From: Kribbella soli
GTDB taxonomy: Bacteria; Actinomycetota; Actinomycetes; Propionibacteriales; Kribbellaceae
Assembly (NCBI RefSeq): GCF_004331345.1
Contig: NZ_SJJZ01000004.1
Span: forward strand, 868,001-932,000
Length of the DNA stretch: 64,000 nucleotides
Direction of reading: 5' to 3'
Below, piece after piece: positions 8,319 through 16,620 of this stretch. How positions within the stretch are numbered: position 1 is the first letter of the stretch; every line of letters begins with the position of its first letter. The notes below the pieces were generated by a model, which saw only the letters and a list, made by a program, of their open reading frames with translations, searched no databases and had not been told where the DNA came from. A program made the position numbers and the translations under genes.

Positions 8319-8944
8319 CTGTATTACTGAGCGACGATCGCATCACCAGCATCCCGGCGATCGAGAGCGGTGAGCCGCTGGTCGACCTGTTCACCCGGGA
8401 CGTGCTGACGACCGGGCGGCAGCTCGTGCGGGAGAGCGTCGCCGACCGGCTCGCCGTGGCCGACACGTTCCTGCCGGTCGGCATCCGTCTGCAAGTCGTC
8501 GAGGGACTGCGGCCGGTCGAGAGTCAGCAGGAGATCTGGGATGGGTACCGCGCCGAGCTGGAGCGGCTGCATCCCGGCATCTCCGATCACGACGCACACG
8601 TGCTCGCCAGTCGCTTCGTATCGCCGATCGAGGTCGCACCGCATGTGGCCGGCGCGGCGGTCGACCTGACGTTGATCGGCGCACACGGTCCGCTCGACCT
8701 CGGTACGCCGATCGACGCGACACCTGAGCAGAGCAGCGGCGCGTGCTTCTTCGCGGCGACCAACATCAGCCGCGAGGCGCGGACGAACCGCTCGCTGCTG
8801 GCCGACGTACTGTCTGCTGCCGGCCTGGTGAACTACCCGACCGAGTGGTGGCACTGGTCGTACGGCGACCGCTACTGGGCCTACCTGGAGAACCACCCCA
8901 CCGCCCTCTACGGCCCGGTCGATGTGTTCGGGGTGGTGCGGTGA
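8315..8944 (+). CDS. D-Ala-D-Ala dipeptidase (VanX-like, peptidase M15D)
   Basis: This 209-residue zinc peptidase carries the M15 ligand motif as APHVAGAAVDLTL (first His and Asp) and the second His in TEWWHWSYGDRYW. VEGLRPVESQQEIW supplies the conserved Arg region. VanX enzymes cleave D-Ala-D-Ala in the cytoplasm, and no signal peptide is visible here. The ATG at 8315 overlaps the ddl stop (ATGA). Making and hydrolysing the same dipeptide from one operon suggests turnover, recycling or scavenging rather than classic vancomycin resistance, because no vanH or vanRS gene is nearby. Confidence 0.85.
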   Translation: MTVLLSDDRITSIPAIESGEPLVDLFTRDVLTTGRQLVRESVADRLAVADTFLPVGIRLQVVEGLRPVESQQEIWDGYRAELERLHPGISDHDAHVLASRFVSPIEVAPHVAGAAVDLTLIGAHGPLDLGTPIDATPEQSSGACFFAATNISREARTNRSLLADVLSAAGLVNYPTEWWHWSYGDRYWAYLENHPTALYGPVDVFGVVR

Positions 8945-9116
8945 AGGGGCACGGCGTGCATTAGGACAGGATGTCTTGGTTGGCCGGGTAGTGTACCTGA
9001 GCGTGATTGTGGTTGTGCGTACGGTGTCTCGCTGGTGCTCTACCTGTCGAGCTGCACACAACCGGCCGATTGAGGGCGCTCCGGCGAGCGAACCTGGCGC
9101 AGGTGCTGGTGTTCGT

Positions 9117-9195
9117 CGAGTCGTGGGTCTTGGCGGTCAAATGCAGCCTCGATCCACGACTCGCGGTTTCGAGTGGCAACCAACGCCACGACTCG
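9117..9195. repeat. Palindromic intergenic repeat element, copy 1
   Basis: CGAGTCGTGG (9117-9126) is followed after 27 bases by its complement CCACGACTCG (9154-9163), and a further CCACGACTCGGCG copy starts at 9186. The same arm with the same 27-base loop recurs at 32349-32395. The left 20 bases of the two elements agree closely (CGAGTCGTGGRTCKTGGCKG). This looks like a dispersed REP-type element. Confidence 0.55.
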
Positions 9196-9325
9196 GCGTG
9201 AGACTGCACGGGCGACGGGAGCTGTCGTGGCGGGGAAAGAAATCGTCGCGATATGCAACTTTGTTTCCCCGCTCTTTGGAGGTCTGCCCGGATCGGGCAG
9301 GAACCGGGGACTGAGGATTGATAGC

Positions 9326-9392
9326 TGCTGTCTATCAGTTGATAGGCAGCATTGCTTTGACCGTGGCTTGGCGGCGACGGAATATTGTATAC
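9326..9392 (+). promoter_or_regulatory. Operator and promoter of the formate dehydrogenase operon
   Basis: Twelve-base arms at 9326-9337 and 9340-9351 pair with one mismatch across two central bases. The core CTGTCTAT-N6-ATAGGCAG is identical to that at 4942-4963. TTGACC (9357-9362), an 18-base spacer and AATATT (9381-9386) form a promoter whose -10 ends six bases before ATG 9393, again implying a leaderless message. The operator lies just upstream of the -35, compatible with an activator or a repressor. Confidence 0.6.
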
Positions 9393-9887
9393 ATGACGAG
9401 TGAGGTCGTGGCCGCTGCCCCCGTCCCGGCTCCCGGGCGTGCCCAGCGTGTGCGGGAGATCGCGGAGGAACTGCGCGGTCTCCGGGGTGCGCTGATACCG
9501 ATCCTGCACGCGGTGCAGGAGGAGTTCGGGTACGTCGACCAGCCGGATATCGCGGTGATCGCCGACGTACTGAACCTCGCGGTCGCCGAGGTGCACGGTG
9601 TCGTCACGTTCTACAAGGACTTCCGGCGTACGGCGGCCGGCCGCACCACCGTCGCGATCTGCCAGGCGGAAGCATGCCGCTCGGTCGGCGCGGTCGAACT
9701 CGCCGAGCACGCGAAACGCACGATCGGCTGCGAGTTCGGCGAGACGACGTACGACGGCCGGGTCACTCTCGAAGAGATCTACTGCTTCGGCAACTGCGCC
9801 CTCGGCCCCGCGGTACAAGTCGCCGGCAAACTCCACGGCCGGGTCACATCGACCAGGCTGAACGCACTGTTGGGAGAGGCCCGATGA
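9393..9887 (+). CDS. fdsG: NAD-dependent formate dehydrogenase gamma subunit (NuoE-like, 2Fe-2S)
   Basis: The 164-residue protein is a NuoE/thioredoxin-like ferredoxin. It has the helical start (AEELRGLRGALIPILHAVQEEFGYV), HGVVTFYKDF, and the four cluster cysteines in CQAEACRS and CFGNCALGP. It passes electrons between the FMN site of FdsB and the rest of the soluble formate dehydrogenase. ATG 9393 is the first gene of the operon and overlaps fdsB by ATGA. The downstream genes rule out a complex I assignment, since no other nuo genes are present. Confidence 0.92.
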   Translation: MTSEVVAAAPVPAPGRAQRVREIAEELRGLRGALIPILHAVQEEFGYVDQPDIAVIADVLNLAVAEVHGVVTFYKDFRRTAAGRTTVAICQAEACRSVGAVELAEHAKRTIGCEFGETTYDGRVTLEEIYCFGNCALGPAVQVAGKLHGRVTSTRLNALLGEAR

Positions 9888-11425
9888 CGCCCGCAGCCTC
9901 GCCGGTGCGGGTATTCGTGCCGCGCGATTCCGCTGCCTGCTCCGTCGGCGCGGACGAAGTCGCGGAACGTATCTCCGCGCACGCCGCAGCTGCTTCGGGT
10001 GATGTGGAGATCGTGCGCACCGGGTCTCGGGGGATGTTGTGGCTGGAGCCGCTCGTGGAGGTGGAGACGGCGGCGGGACGGGTCGGTTACGGGCCCGTTG
10101 CGCCGGAGGACGTGGACGGGCTGGTTGCCGCCGGGATGTTCGCCGGCGAGGGCGAAAGCCTCGGTCTGGTCGAAGAGTTGCCGTGGATGAAGCGGCAGCA
10201 GCGGTTGACGTTCCGGCGGGTGGGCGTGGTTGATCCGTTGTCGACCGCGGACTACGTGGCGCACGGCGGGACGCGCGGATTGCTAGCGGCGCTAGCGATG
10301 GCGCCGGCCGACGTGGTCGAGACCGTCGTGGACTCAGGGCTGCGTGGACGCGGTGGGGCCGGGTTCCCGACCGGGATCAAGTGGCGGACCGTGCTCGGCG
10401 CCGACGCGGATCTCAAGTTCGTCTGCTGCAACGCGGACGAGGGCGACTCCGGCACGTACGCGGACCGGATGCTGATCGAGGGCGATCCGTTCACCCTGAT
10501 CGAGGGGATGACGATCGCGGCGTACGCCGTCGGCGCCTCGGAGGGTTATGTCTATCTGCGCTCGGAGTACCCGGACGCGGTCGCGACGCTCGAGGACGCG
10601 ATCGAGCGTGCGCGTGACGAAGGCTGGTTGGGGCCGGACATTCTCGGCTCAGGGTTCGGCTTCGACCTGCACGTCCGGGTCGGCGCGGGTGCGTATATCT
10701 GCGGTGAAGAGACCTCGATGCTCGAGAGCCTGGAGGGCAAGCGCGGCATGGTCCGCGCGAAACCACCGATCCCTGCTCTGGAAGGGCTTTTCGGCCGCCC
10801 GACGGTCGTCAACAACGTGTTGTCGTTGGCAACGGTTCCGACGATCCTCGCGCACGGTGCCGCGGAGTACGCGGCGTACGGCACTGGCCGCTCGCTCGGC
10901 ACCAGCGTCTTCCAGCTCGGCGGGAACGTCGCCCGCGGCGGGATCGTCGAGACCGCGTTCGGGATCACGCTCGGCGAACTGGTGAACGACTTCGGCGGCG
11001 GTACGTCGTCGGGGCGGCCGGTGCGCGCCGTCCAGGTCGGCGGTCCGCTCGGTGCCTATCTGCCGGTCGAGCAGTTCGACCTGTCGATGGACTACGAGGC
11101 GTTCGCGGCGGCCGGGGCGATGGTCGGGCACGGCGGGATCGTCGTGTTCGACGAGACCGTGGACATGGCGGCGATGGCGCGGTTCGCGTTCGAGTTCTGC
11201 GCGGCCGAGTCGTGCGGCAAGTGCACGCCGTGCCGTGTCGGCGCGGTCCGCGGCGTCGAGACCATCGACCGAATCGTGTCCGGCACCGACCGCGCAAAGA
11301 ATCTGGTCGTTCTCGAGGACCTGTGCGAACTCATGACCGACGGCTCGCTCTGCGCGATGGGCGGCCTCACCCCGATGCCAGTACGCAGCGCCGTCCGCCA
11401 TTTCGGAGAGGACTTCAACGCATGA
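9884..11425 (+). CDS. fdsB: NAD-dependent formate dehydrogenase beta subunit (NuoF-like, FMN, 4Fe-4S)
   Basis: This 513-residue subunit resembles NuoF. An N-terminal 2Fe-2S-type thioredoxin region (about 1-110) precedes the FMN/NAD domain, with GLRGRGGAGFPTGIKW and CCNADEGDSGTYADR. The 4Fe-4S site is AESCGKCTPCRVG with a fourth Cys in SLCAMGG. It reduces NAD+ with electrons from formate. ATG 9884 overlaps fdsG, and its stop overlaps the fdsA start (11422-11425), so the subunits are translationally coupled. Confidence 0.93.
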   Translation: MTPAASPVRVFVPRDSAACSVGADEVAERISAHAAAASGDVEIVRTGSRGMLWLEPLVEVETAAGRVGYGPVAPEDVDGLVAAGMFAGEGESLGLVEELPWMKRQQRLTFRRVGVVDPLSTADYVAHGGTRGLLAALAMAPADVVETVVDSGLRGRGGAGFPTGIKWRTVLGADADLKFVCCNADEGDSGTYADRMLIEGDPFTLIEGMTIAAYAVGASEGYVYLRSEYPDAVATLEDAIERARDEGWLGPDILGSGFGFDLHVRVGAGAYICGEETSMLESLEGKRGMVRAKPPIPALEGLFGRPTVVNNVLSLATVPTILAHGAAEYAAYGTGRSLGTSVFQLGGNVARGGIVETAFGITLGELVNDFGGGTSSGRPVRAVQVGGPLGAYLPVEQFDLSMDYEAFAAAGAMVGHGGIVVFDETVDMAAMARFAFEFCAAESCGKCTPCRVGAVRGVETIDRIVSGTDRAKNLVVLEDLCELMTDGSLCAMGGLTPMPVRSAVRHFGEDFNA

Positions 11426-14244
11426 GCTTGCTCAAGGAACCTGACTTCGGTACGCCGGCTCGCTCCGGTGAGGCCACGACCTCGTTGACCATCGACGGCG
11501 TGACCGTGCAGGTTCCGCCGGGGACGTCCGTGATGCGCGCAGCGAAGGAGGCGGGGGTCGACGTACCGAAGCTGTGCGCGACCGACAACCTGGAGGCGTT
11601 CGGGTCGTGCCGCCTGTGCGTGGTCGAGATCGACGGTGTGAAAGGTACGCCGGCCTCATGTACGACGCCGTGCCGGGACGGCATGGTCGTCCGGACGCAG
11701 AACGAGCGGCTCGGGAAGCTGCGCCGCGGCGTGATGGAGCTGTACATCTCCGACCACCCGCTCGACTGCCTCACCTGCTCTGCGAACGGTGACTGCGAAC
11801 TGCAGGACATGGCCGGCGTCACCGGGCTGCGCGAGGTCCGGTACGGCTCCGGTGTGGAGGCCGGTGCCAACCACATGGACCTGCCGACCGATTCCTCCAA
11901 TCCGTACTTCGACTTCGAGGCGTCCAAGTGCATCGCGTGCTCGCGGTGCGTGCGCGCGTGTGACGAAGTCCAGGGAACGCTGGCGCTGACGATCGAGGGG
12001 CGTGGGTTCGATTCCAAGGTCGCGGCCGGTGCCGGGGTGTCGTTCTTCGAGTCGGACTGCGTGTCCTGCGGCGCGTGCGTGCAGGCCTGTCCGACCGCGA
12101 CGTTGCAGGAGAAGTCGGTGGTCGAACTCGGGATGCCGACCCGGACCGTGCTGACGACCTGCGCGTACTGCGGTGTCGGGTGCTCGTTCAAGGCCGAGCT
12201 CCGGGGCGACGAACTGGTCCGGATGGTGCCGTACAAGAACGGCGGCGCGAACGAGGGCCACTCCTGTGTGAAGGGCCGGTTCGCGTTCGGGTACGCCTCG
12301 CATCCGGACCGGGTGCTGGAGCCGATGGTGCGGAACACGATTTCGGAACCGTGGCGGAAAGTTTCCTGGGAGGAGGCGATCTCGTTCACCGCGAGCCGGC
12401 TCCGGGAGATCCAGGCCGCGCACGGGCAGGGCTCGATCGGCGCGATCACCTCGTCACGAACCACGAACGAGGAGGTGTACGCGGTCCAGAAACTGGTCCG
12501 CGCAGTTTTCGGAAGCAACAACGTCGACACCTGCGCACGGGTCTGCCACTCGCCGACCGGGTACGGGCTGAAGCAGACCTTCGGGGAATCCGCCGGAACG
12601 CAGGATTTCCGTTCCGTCGACGAGTCCGACGTGATCCTGGTGATCGGGTCGAACCCGACCGACGCGCATCCGGTGTTCGCCTCCCGGATGAAACAGCGGA
12701 TCCGGCAGGGCGCGCAGCTGATCGTGATCGACCCGCGGCGGATCGACCTGGTCCGGTCGCCGCACATCGAGGCGGCGTACCACCTCGAACTCAGCCCGGG
12801 CACGAACGTCGCGATCATCAACGCACTCGCCCACGTGGTGGTGACCGAGGGCCTGGTCGACCGCGAGTTCGTCGCGAGCCGGTGCGAGGACTTCGAGGCC
12901 TGGGAGACGTTCATCGCGCAGCCCGAGCACAGCCCGGAGGCGGTGGCCGAGATCGCCGGCGTACCGGCGGAGAAGATCCGGGAAGCGGCCCGGCTGTACG
13001 CGACCGGCGGGAACGCGGCGATCTACTACGGTCTCGGCGTCACCGAGCACAGCCAGGGCTCGACCATGGTGATGGGGATGGCGAACCTCGCGATGGCGAC
13101 CGGCAACATCGGCCGGGCGGGCGTCGGCGTGAACCCGATGCGCGGGCAGAACAACGTGCAGGGCTCGTGCGACATGGGTTCGTTCCCGCACGAGCTGCCC
13201 GGGTACCGGCACGTGTCGAACGAGGACGTCCGCGACATCTACGAGAAGTTGTGGGGTACGCCGATCCTCAACGAGCCCGGCCTGCGGATCCCGAACATGT
13301 TCGACGCGGCCATCGAGGGCTCGTTCAAGGCGCTGTTCGTCCAGGGCGAGGACATCGCGCAGTCCGATCCGAACACGCAGCACGTGTTCGCGGCACTGGG
13401 TGCGCTGGAGTTGCTCGTCGTACAGGACCTGTTCGTCAACGAGACGGCGAAGTTCGCGCACGTGTTGTTGCCGGGGACATCGTTCCTGGAGAAGGACGGC
13501 ACGTTCACGAACGCGGAACGCCGGATCAACCGGGTGCGGCCGATCATGGCGCCGCGGACCGGGAAGCAGGAGTGGGAGATCATCTGCGAGATCGCGCAGG
13601 CGATGGGCTACCCGATGCACTACGACTCGGCGGCGCAGATCATGGACGAGATCGCGCTGACGACGCCGACGTTCATGGGTGTTTCGTTCGACAAGCTCGA
13701 CGAGCTCGGCTCGATCCAGTGGCCGTGCAACCTCGAGCACCCGTCGGGCACGCCGATCATGCACGAGGACGAGTTCACCCGCGGCAAGGGGCGGTTCATG
13801 GAGACCGTGTACGTGGCGACGTCGGAGCGGTCGACGCGGAAGTTCCCGTTGATCCTGACCACCGGGCGGATCTTGTCGCAGTACAACGTGGGGGCGCAGA
13901 CCCGGCGTACAGCGAACGTCGCGTGGCATGCCGAGGACGTGCTGGAGATCCATCCGCACGACGCCGAGGTGCGCGGTATCACGCACGGGGACATGGTGGC
14001 GTTGTCGAGCCGGGTCGGGCGGACCGAGTTGCGCGCGACGATCTCGGACCGGATGCCGGTGGGCGTCTGCTACACCACGTTCCACCATCCGGTGAGCGGC
14101 GCGAACGTCGTCACCACGGAGAACTCCGACTGGGCCACCAACTGCCCCGAGTACAAGGTCACCGCGGTCCAGGTCGACCTGATCCCGGAGCCGGTCGCCG
14201 ACGAGTCCACCCGTGAGCCTGTCGTTGCCGGCGGCAATCGATGA
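11422..14244 (+). CDS. fdsA: Formate dehydrogenase alpha subunit, molybdopterin catalytic chain
   Basis: The 940-residue chain begins with a 2Fe-2S domain (CRLCVVEIDG, SCTTPC) and the complex I-like 4Fe-4S segment (CLTCSANGDCELQ). Two ferredoxin clusters follow (CIACSRCVRACDE and CVSCGACVQACPTATL). The molybdopterin oxidoreductase body starts at TCAYCGVGCSFK. The catalytic site reads TCARVCHSPTGYGL, with Cys375 replacing the selenocysteine of some homologues. It oxidises formate to CO2, or the reverse, in the cytoplasm; there is no Tat signal. It is coupled to fdsB and fdsD by ATGA overlaps. Confidence 0.94.
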   Translation: MSLLKEPDFGTPARSGEATTSLTIDGVTVQVPPGTSVMRAAKEAGVDVPKLCATDNLEAFGSCRLCVVEIDGVKGTPASCTTPCRDGMVVRTQNERLGKLRRGVMELYISDHPLDCLTCSANGDCELQDMAGVTGLREVRYGSGVEAGANHMDLPTDSSNPYFDFEASKCIACSRCVRACDEVQGTLALTIEGRGFDSKVAAGAGVSFFESDCVSCGACVQACPTATLQEKSVVELGMPTRTVLTTCAYCGVGCSFKAELRGDELVRMVPYKNGGANEGHSCVKGRFAFGYASHPDRVLEPMVRNTISEPWRKVSWEEAISFTASRLREIQAAHGQGSIGAITSSRTTNEEVYAVQKLVRAVFGSNNVDTCARVCHSPTGYGLKQTFGESAGTQDFRSVDESDVILVIGSNPTDAHPVFASRMKQRIRQGAQLIVIDPRRIDLVRSPHIEAAYHLELSPGTNVAIINALAHVVVTEGLVDREFVASRCEDFEAWETFIAQPEHSPEAVAEIAGVPAEKIREAARLYATGGNAAIYYGLGVTEHSQGSTMVMGMANLAMATGNIGRAGVGVNPMRGQNNVQGSCDMGSFPHELPGYRHVSNEDVRDIYEKLWGTPILNEPGLRIPNMFDAAIEGSFKALFVQGEDIAQSDPNTQHVFAALGALELLVVQDLFVNETAKFAHVLLPGTSFLEKDGTFTNAERRINRVRPIMAPRTGKQEWEIICEIAQAMGYPMHYDSAAQIMDEIALTTPTFMGVSFDKLDELGSIQWPCNLEHPSGTPIMHEDEFTRGKGRFMETVYVATSERSTRKFPLILTTGRILSQYNVGAQTRRTANVAWHAEDVLEIHPHDAEVRGITHGDMVALSSRVGRTELRATISDRMPVGVCYTTFHHPVSGANVVTTENSDWATNCPEYKVTAVQVDLIPEPVADESTREPVVAGGNR

Positions 14245-14462
14245 GCGGCGGCGTACCGTCGTACGTGCGGTTGGCGAACGAGATCGCGGCCCAGTTCGCG
14301 CACCGTCCGCCCGCGGACGCCGCCACCGCCATCGCGAACCACATGAAGGCCGTCTGGGACCCCCGGATGAAGCAGGCGCTGATCGCCCACGTCGCCTCCG
14401 GCGCCACCGACCTCGATCCCGCCGCAGCGCTGGCCGCCCAGCAACTCCGGGCCCCCGCATGA
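14241..14462 (+). CDS. fdsD: Formate dehydrogenase delta subunit
   Basis: This is a 73-residue small subunit. RLANEIAAQFAHRPPADAAT followed by HMKAVWDPRMK matches the FdsD family, which associates with soluble NAD-dependent formate dehydrogenases and is needed for full activity. Its ATG overlaps the fdsA stop and its stop overlaps the moeA start, both as ATGA. Its presence supports reading the operon as fds rather than nuo. Confidence 0.9.
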   Translation: MSGGVPSYVRLANEIAAQFAHRPPADAATAIANHMKAVWDPRMKQALIAHVASGATDLDPAAALAAQQLRAPA

Positions 14463-15775
14463 CTCAGGCCGGCACGACCAGGGCGGAGATACCGTCCGGC
14501 GTGCGGGATCGGTTCGACAACCGGGGGCGCGTCGGAGAGGGTGGGCCTGTGGAGGACGGGCCTGGGCACACAACTGCTGAAGGCCGTGCCGCGAGGGCGC
14601 GGCGGGATGCGGTTGCGTGGGACGTGGCTCGGGGGCTGGCGCACGCTGTGGCGCGGCCGGGAGCGGTCGTACGGCGCGGGCTCGACGAGGCTGACGGGTG
14701 CGTGCTGGCCACGCCGCTGGTGTCGCCGGTTGCGGTGCCGCCGGCGGATCGGGCCGCGATGGACGGGTACGCCGTACGTGGCGCCGGGCCGTGGTGCGTT
14801 GTCGGACACGTGAAGGCCGGGACCGCCGATCCTGGTGAGTTGGAGGACGGCCAGGCGACCGGAATCGTCACCGGCGCGGCAGTGCCGGCCGGGGCGACGT
14901 CCGTGGTGCGGTCGGAAGACGCTGTCTTGACGGGCGACCGACTGGACGGGCCGTCCGAGGAGGGGCGGCACATCCGGCGCGCGGGCGAGGAATGCCGGCC
15001 TGGCGACCTGTTGCTGCCGGCCGGAGTTGTCATCGACCCGGCCGTTCTCGGCCTCGCGGCAACCGTCGGCCTCAACCGCCTTACGGTCATCTCCCCTCCC
15101 ACGGTCGCAGCCCTGGTCACCGGCGACGAACTGGTCCGCCAGGGCCCGTCGACCCCCGGCCGAGTCCGCGACGCCATCGGCCCCATGCTCTCCGGCCTCA
15201 TCACCCGTGCCGGTGCCAAACCCGCCGCCTCTGTGCGGCATCTGCCGGACTCGCTGGATCAGTTGGTGAGCGCGCTGCGGGAGACCGAGGCCGAGCTCAT
15301 CCTCGTGTCCGGCTCCTCCGCCTCGGGACCAGCCGATCACCTCCGGCCGGCCCTCAAGACGCTCGGCGCCGAGCTGATCGTCGACGGAGTTGCCTGCCGT
15401 CCCGGGCATCCGCAAGCGCTCGCGCAACTGCCGGACGGACGCCTCGTGATCGGCCTCCCCGGCAACCCGTTCGCCGCGCTGGTCGCGTTCCTGACGCTGG
15501 GTGTCGCCGCCATCACCCGCATGCGCGGCCTCCCGCTCCCCGAGCTCACCAACATCGCAGTCCCCGGCGGTATCCCCTGCCACCCCACCAGCACCCGACT
15601 CGTCCCGATCCGCCGCACCGCACAAGGCGCCGTACCCGTCGGTCACGGTGGCGCCGCCATGCTCCGAGGCCCCGCCACCGCCGACGCACTCGCCGTAGTA
15701 GCCCCCGGCCCCGCCGAAGCCATCGCCGCCCGCCTCCTCCCCCTCAACCCGGGAGCCGCCCCATGGGGCGGTTGA
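14459..15775 (+). CDS. moeA: Molybdopterin molybdenumtransferase MoeA
   Basis: The 438-residue protein inserts molybdate into adenylylated molybdopterin to give Moco for FdsA. Visible motifs are PADRAAMDGYAV in domain I, TGDELV at the metal site and GLPGNPFAALVAF. It has an N-terminal extension of about 45 residues before the usual start region, so translation could begin slightly later, but the ATGA overlap with fdsD favours 14459. moeA placed between fdsD and fdhD departs from the usual fdsGBACD order and couples cofactor supply to enzyme synthesis. Confidence 0.88.
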   Translation: MTQAGTTRAEIPSGVRDRFDNRGRVGEGGPVEDGPGHTTAEGRAARARRDAVAWDVARGLAHAVARPGAVVRRGLDEADGCVLATPLVSPVAVPPADRAAMDGYAVRGAGPWCVVGHVKAGTADPGELEDGQATGIVTGAAVPAGATSVVRSEDAVLTGDRLDGPSEEGRHIRRAGEECRPGDLLLPAGVVIDPAVLGLAATVGLNRLTVISPPTVAALVTGDELVRQGPSTPGRVRDAIGPMLSGLITRAGAKPAASVRHLPDSLDQLVSALRETEAELILVSGSSASGPADHLRPALKTLGAELIVDGVACRPGHPQALAQLPDGRLVIGLPGNPFAALVAFLTLGVAAITRMRGLPLPELTNIAVPGGIPCHPTSTRLVPIRRTAQGAVPVGHGGAAMLRGPATADALAVVAPGPAEAIAARLLPLNPGAAPWGG

Positions 15776-16620
15776 TTGCGCGGCGGCCGGTGGTGCGCGT
15801 CGGCCCGGCCGGTAGCCGTTCCCGGCCCGACTCGATTGCGGTTGAGGAGCCGCTCGAGTTGCGGGTCGACGGGAAGCCGCTCGCCGTGACGATGCGGACG
15901 CCGGGCCACGACGTCGAGCTCGCGCACGGCTTTCTGCACACCGAGGGCGTGATCGGCAGCGTCGATGACATCCATGACGCGCGGTACTGCGACTCCCGCG
16001 ACGACGAGGGCCGCAACACGTACAACGTCCTCGACCTGGGCCTCACGCCCGGTGTACCCGCTCCTGTCACCGGCGTCGAGCGCAACTTCTACACCACGTC
16101 GTCCTGCGGCGTCTGCGGCAAGGCGTCCCTCGACGCGGTCCGTACCAAGACCCGCCACTCCCCGGCGACCGACGACGTCACCATCAGGTACGACGTACTC
16201 GCCACCCTCCCCGATGCACTCCGCGCCCGGCAGCAGGTCTTCGACCGCACCGGCGGTCTGCACGCGGCAGGCCTGTTCACCCCGACCGGCGAGCTGCTCG
16301 TCGTCCGCGAGGACGTCGGCCGCCACAACGCCGTCGACAAGGTCGTCGGCTGGGCCCTGCTGAACGGCCGGATCCCCGCCCGCGGCCTGATCCTGATCGT
16401 CTCCGGACGGACCTCGTTCGAGCTCGCCCAGAAGGCGGTGATGGCCGGCATCCCGATCCTCGGCGCGGTCTCCGCCCCCAGTTCGCTCGCCATCGACCTC
16501 GCCGCCGAGTCCGGCCTGACCCTGGCCGGCTTCATCCGCAACGGCAACCTGAACCTGTACAGCCGCCCGGAACGGGTAAATGTCGAGGCCGCTGAGGTGC
16601 GTACGACGTACCGGGCATGA
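15763..16620 (+). CDS. fdhD: Formate dehydrogenase accessory sulfurtransferase FdhD (FdsC)
   Basis: The 285-residue protein carries the sulfur-transfer motif TTSSCGVCGKAS. It also has GGLHAAGLF, REDVGRHNAVDKVVG and SGRTSFELAQKAVMAGIP, all typical of FdhD/FdsC. It carries sulfur to the Mo-bis-MGD cofactor before insertion into the catalytic subunit. ATG 15763 lies 13 bases inside the moeA end, and its own stop overlaps the next gene as ATGA. Its place in the operon agrees with FdsA being a bis-MGD enzyme. Confidence 0.92.
   Translation: MGRLIARRPVVRVGPAGSRSRPDSIAVEEPLELRVDGKPLAVTMRTPGHDVELAHGFLHTEGVIGSVDDIHDARYCDSRDDEGRNTYNVLDLGLTPGVPAPVTGVERNFYTTSSCGVCGKASLDAVRTKTRHSPATDDVTIRYDVLATLPDALRARQQVFDRTGGLHAAGLFTPTGELLVVREDVGRHNAVDKVVGWALLNGRIPARGLILIVSGRTSFELAQKAVMAGIPILGAVSAPSSLAIDLAAESGLTLAGFIRNGNLNLYSRPERVNVEAAEVRTTYRA

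Larger units (their letters stand above)
8945..9392. other. 448-base intergenic region before the formate dehydrogenase operon
   Basis: No credible gene lies here. It holds, in order, three copies of a CCACGACTCG motif forming a repeat element (9117-9195), a hairpin with nine-base arms 9230-9238 / 9264-9272, a compact hairpin CTGCCCG-GAT-CGGGCAG (9284-9300), the operator 9326-9351, and the fds promoter. The segment 8945-9110 shows nothing recognisable. Confidence 0.6.

Noticed and set aside
6211..8944. Classic vanHAX glycopeptide-resistance cassette
   Set aside because: No vanH-type dehydrogenase and no vanRS are present. The ligase has the Tyr-type omega loop expected for D-Ala-D-Ala rather than the D-Lac type, and the first gene is a racemase.
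9117..9392. Molybdenum-cofactor riboswitch in front of the fds operon
   Set aside because: The predicted promoter gives a leaderless message starting at ATG 9393, and the hairpins lie upstream of it. No Moco riboswitch pattern was recognised.
9393..14244. Respiratory complex I (nuoE-nuoF-nuoG) genes
   Set aside because: The large subunit has a formate-dehydrogenase CHSP catalytic site and is followed by fdsD, moeA and fdhD; no membrane nuo genes are present.
12454..14460. 668-codon open frame on the minus strand
   Set aside because: It is antisense to fdsA, whose clusters and catalytic Cys are clear. The shadow translation has no recognisable domain.
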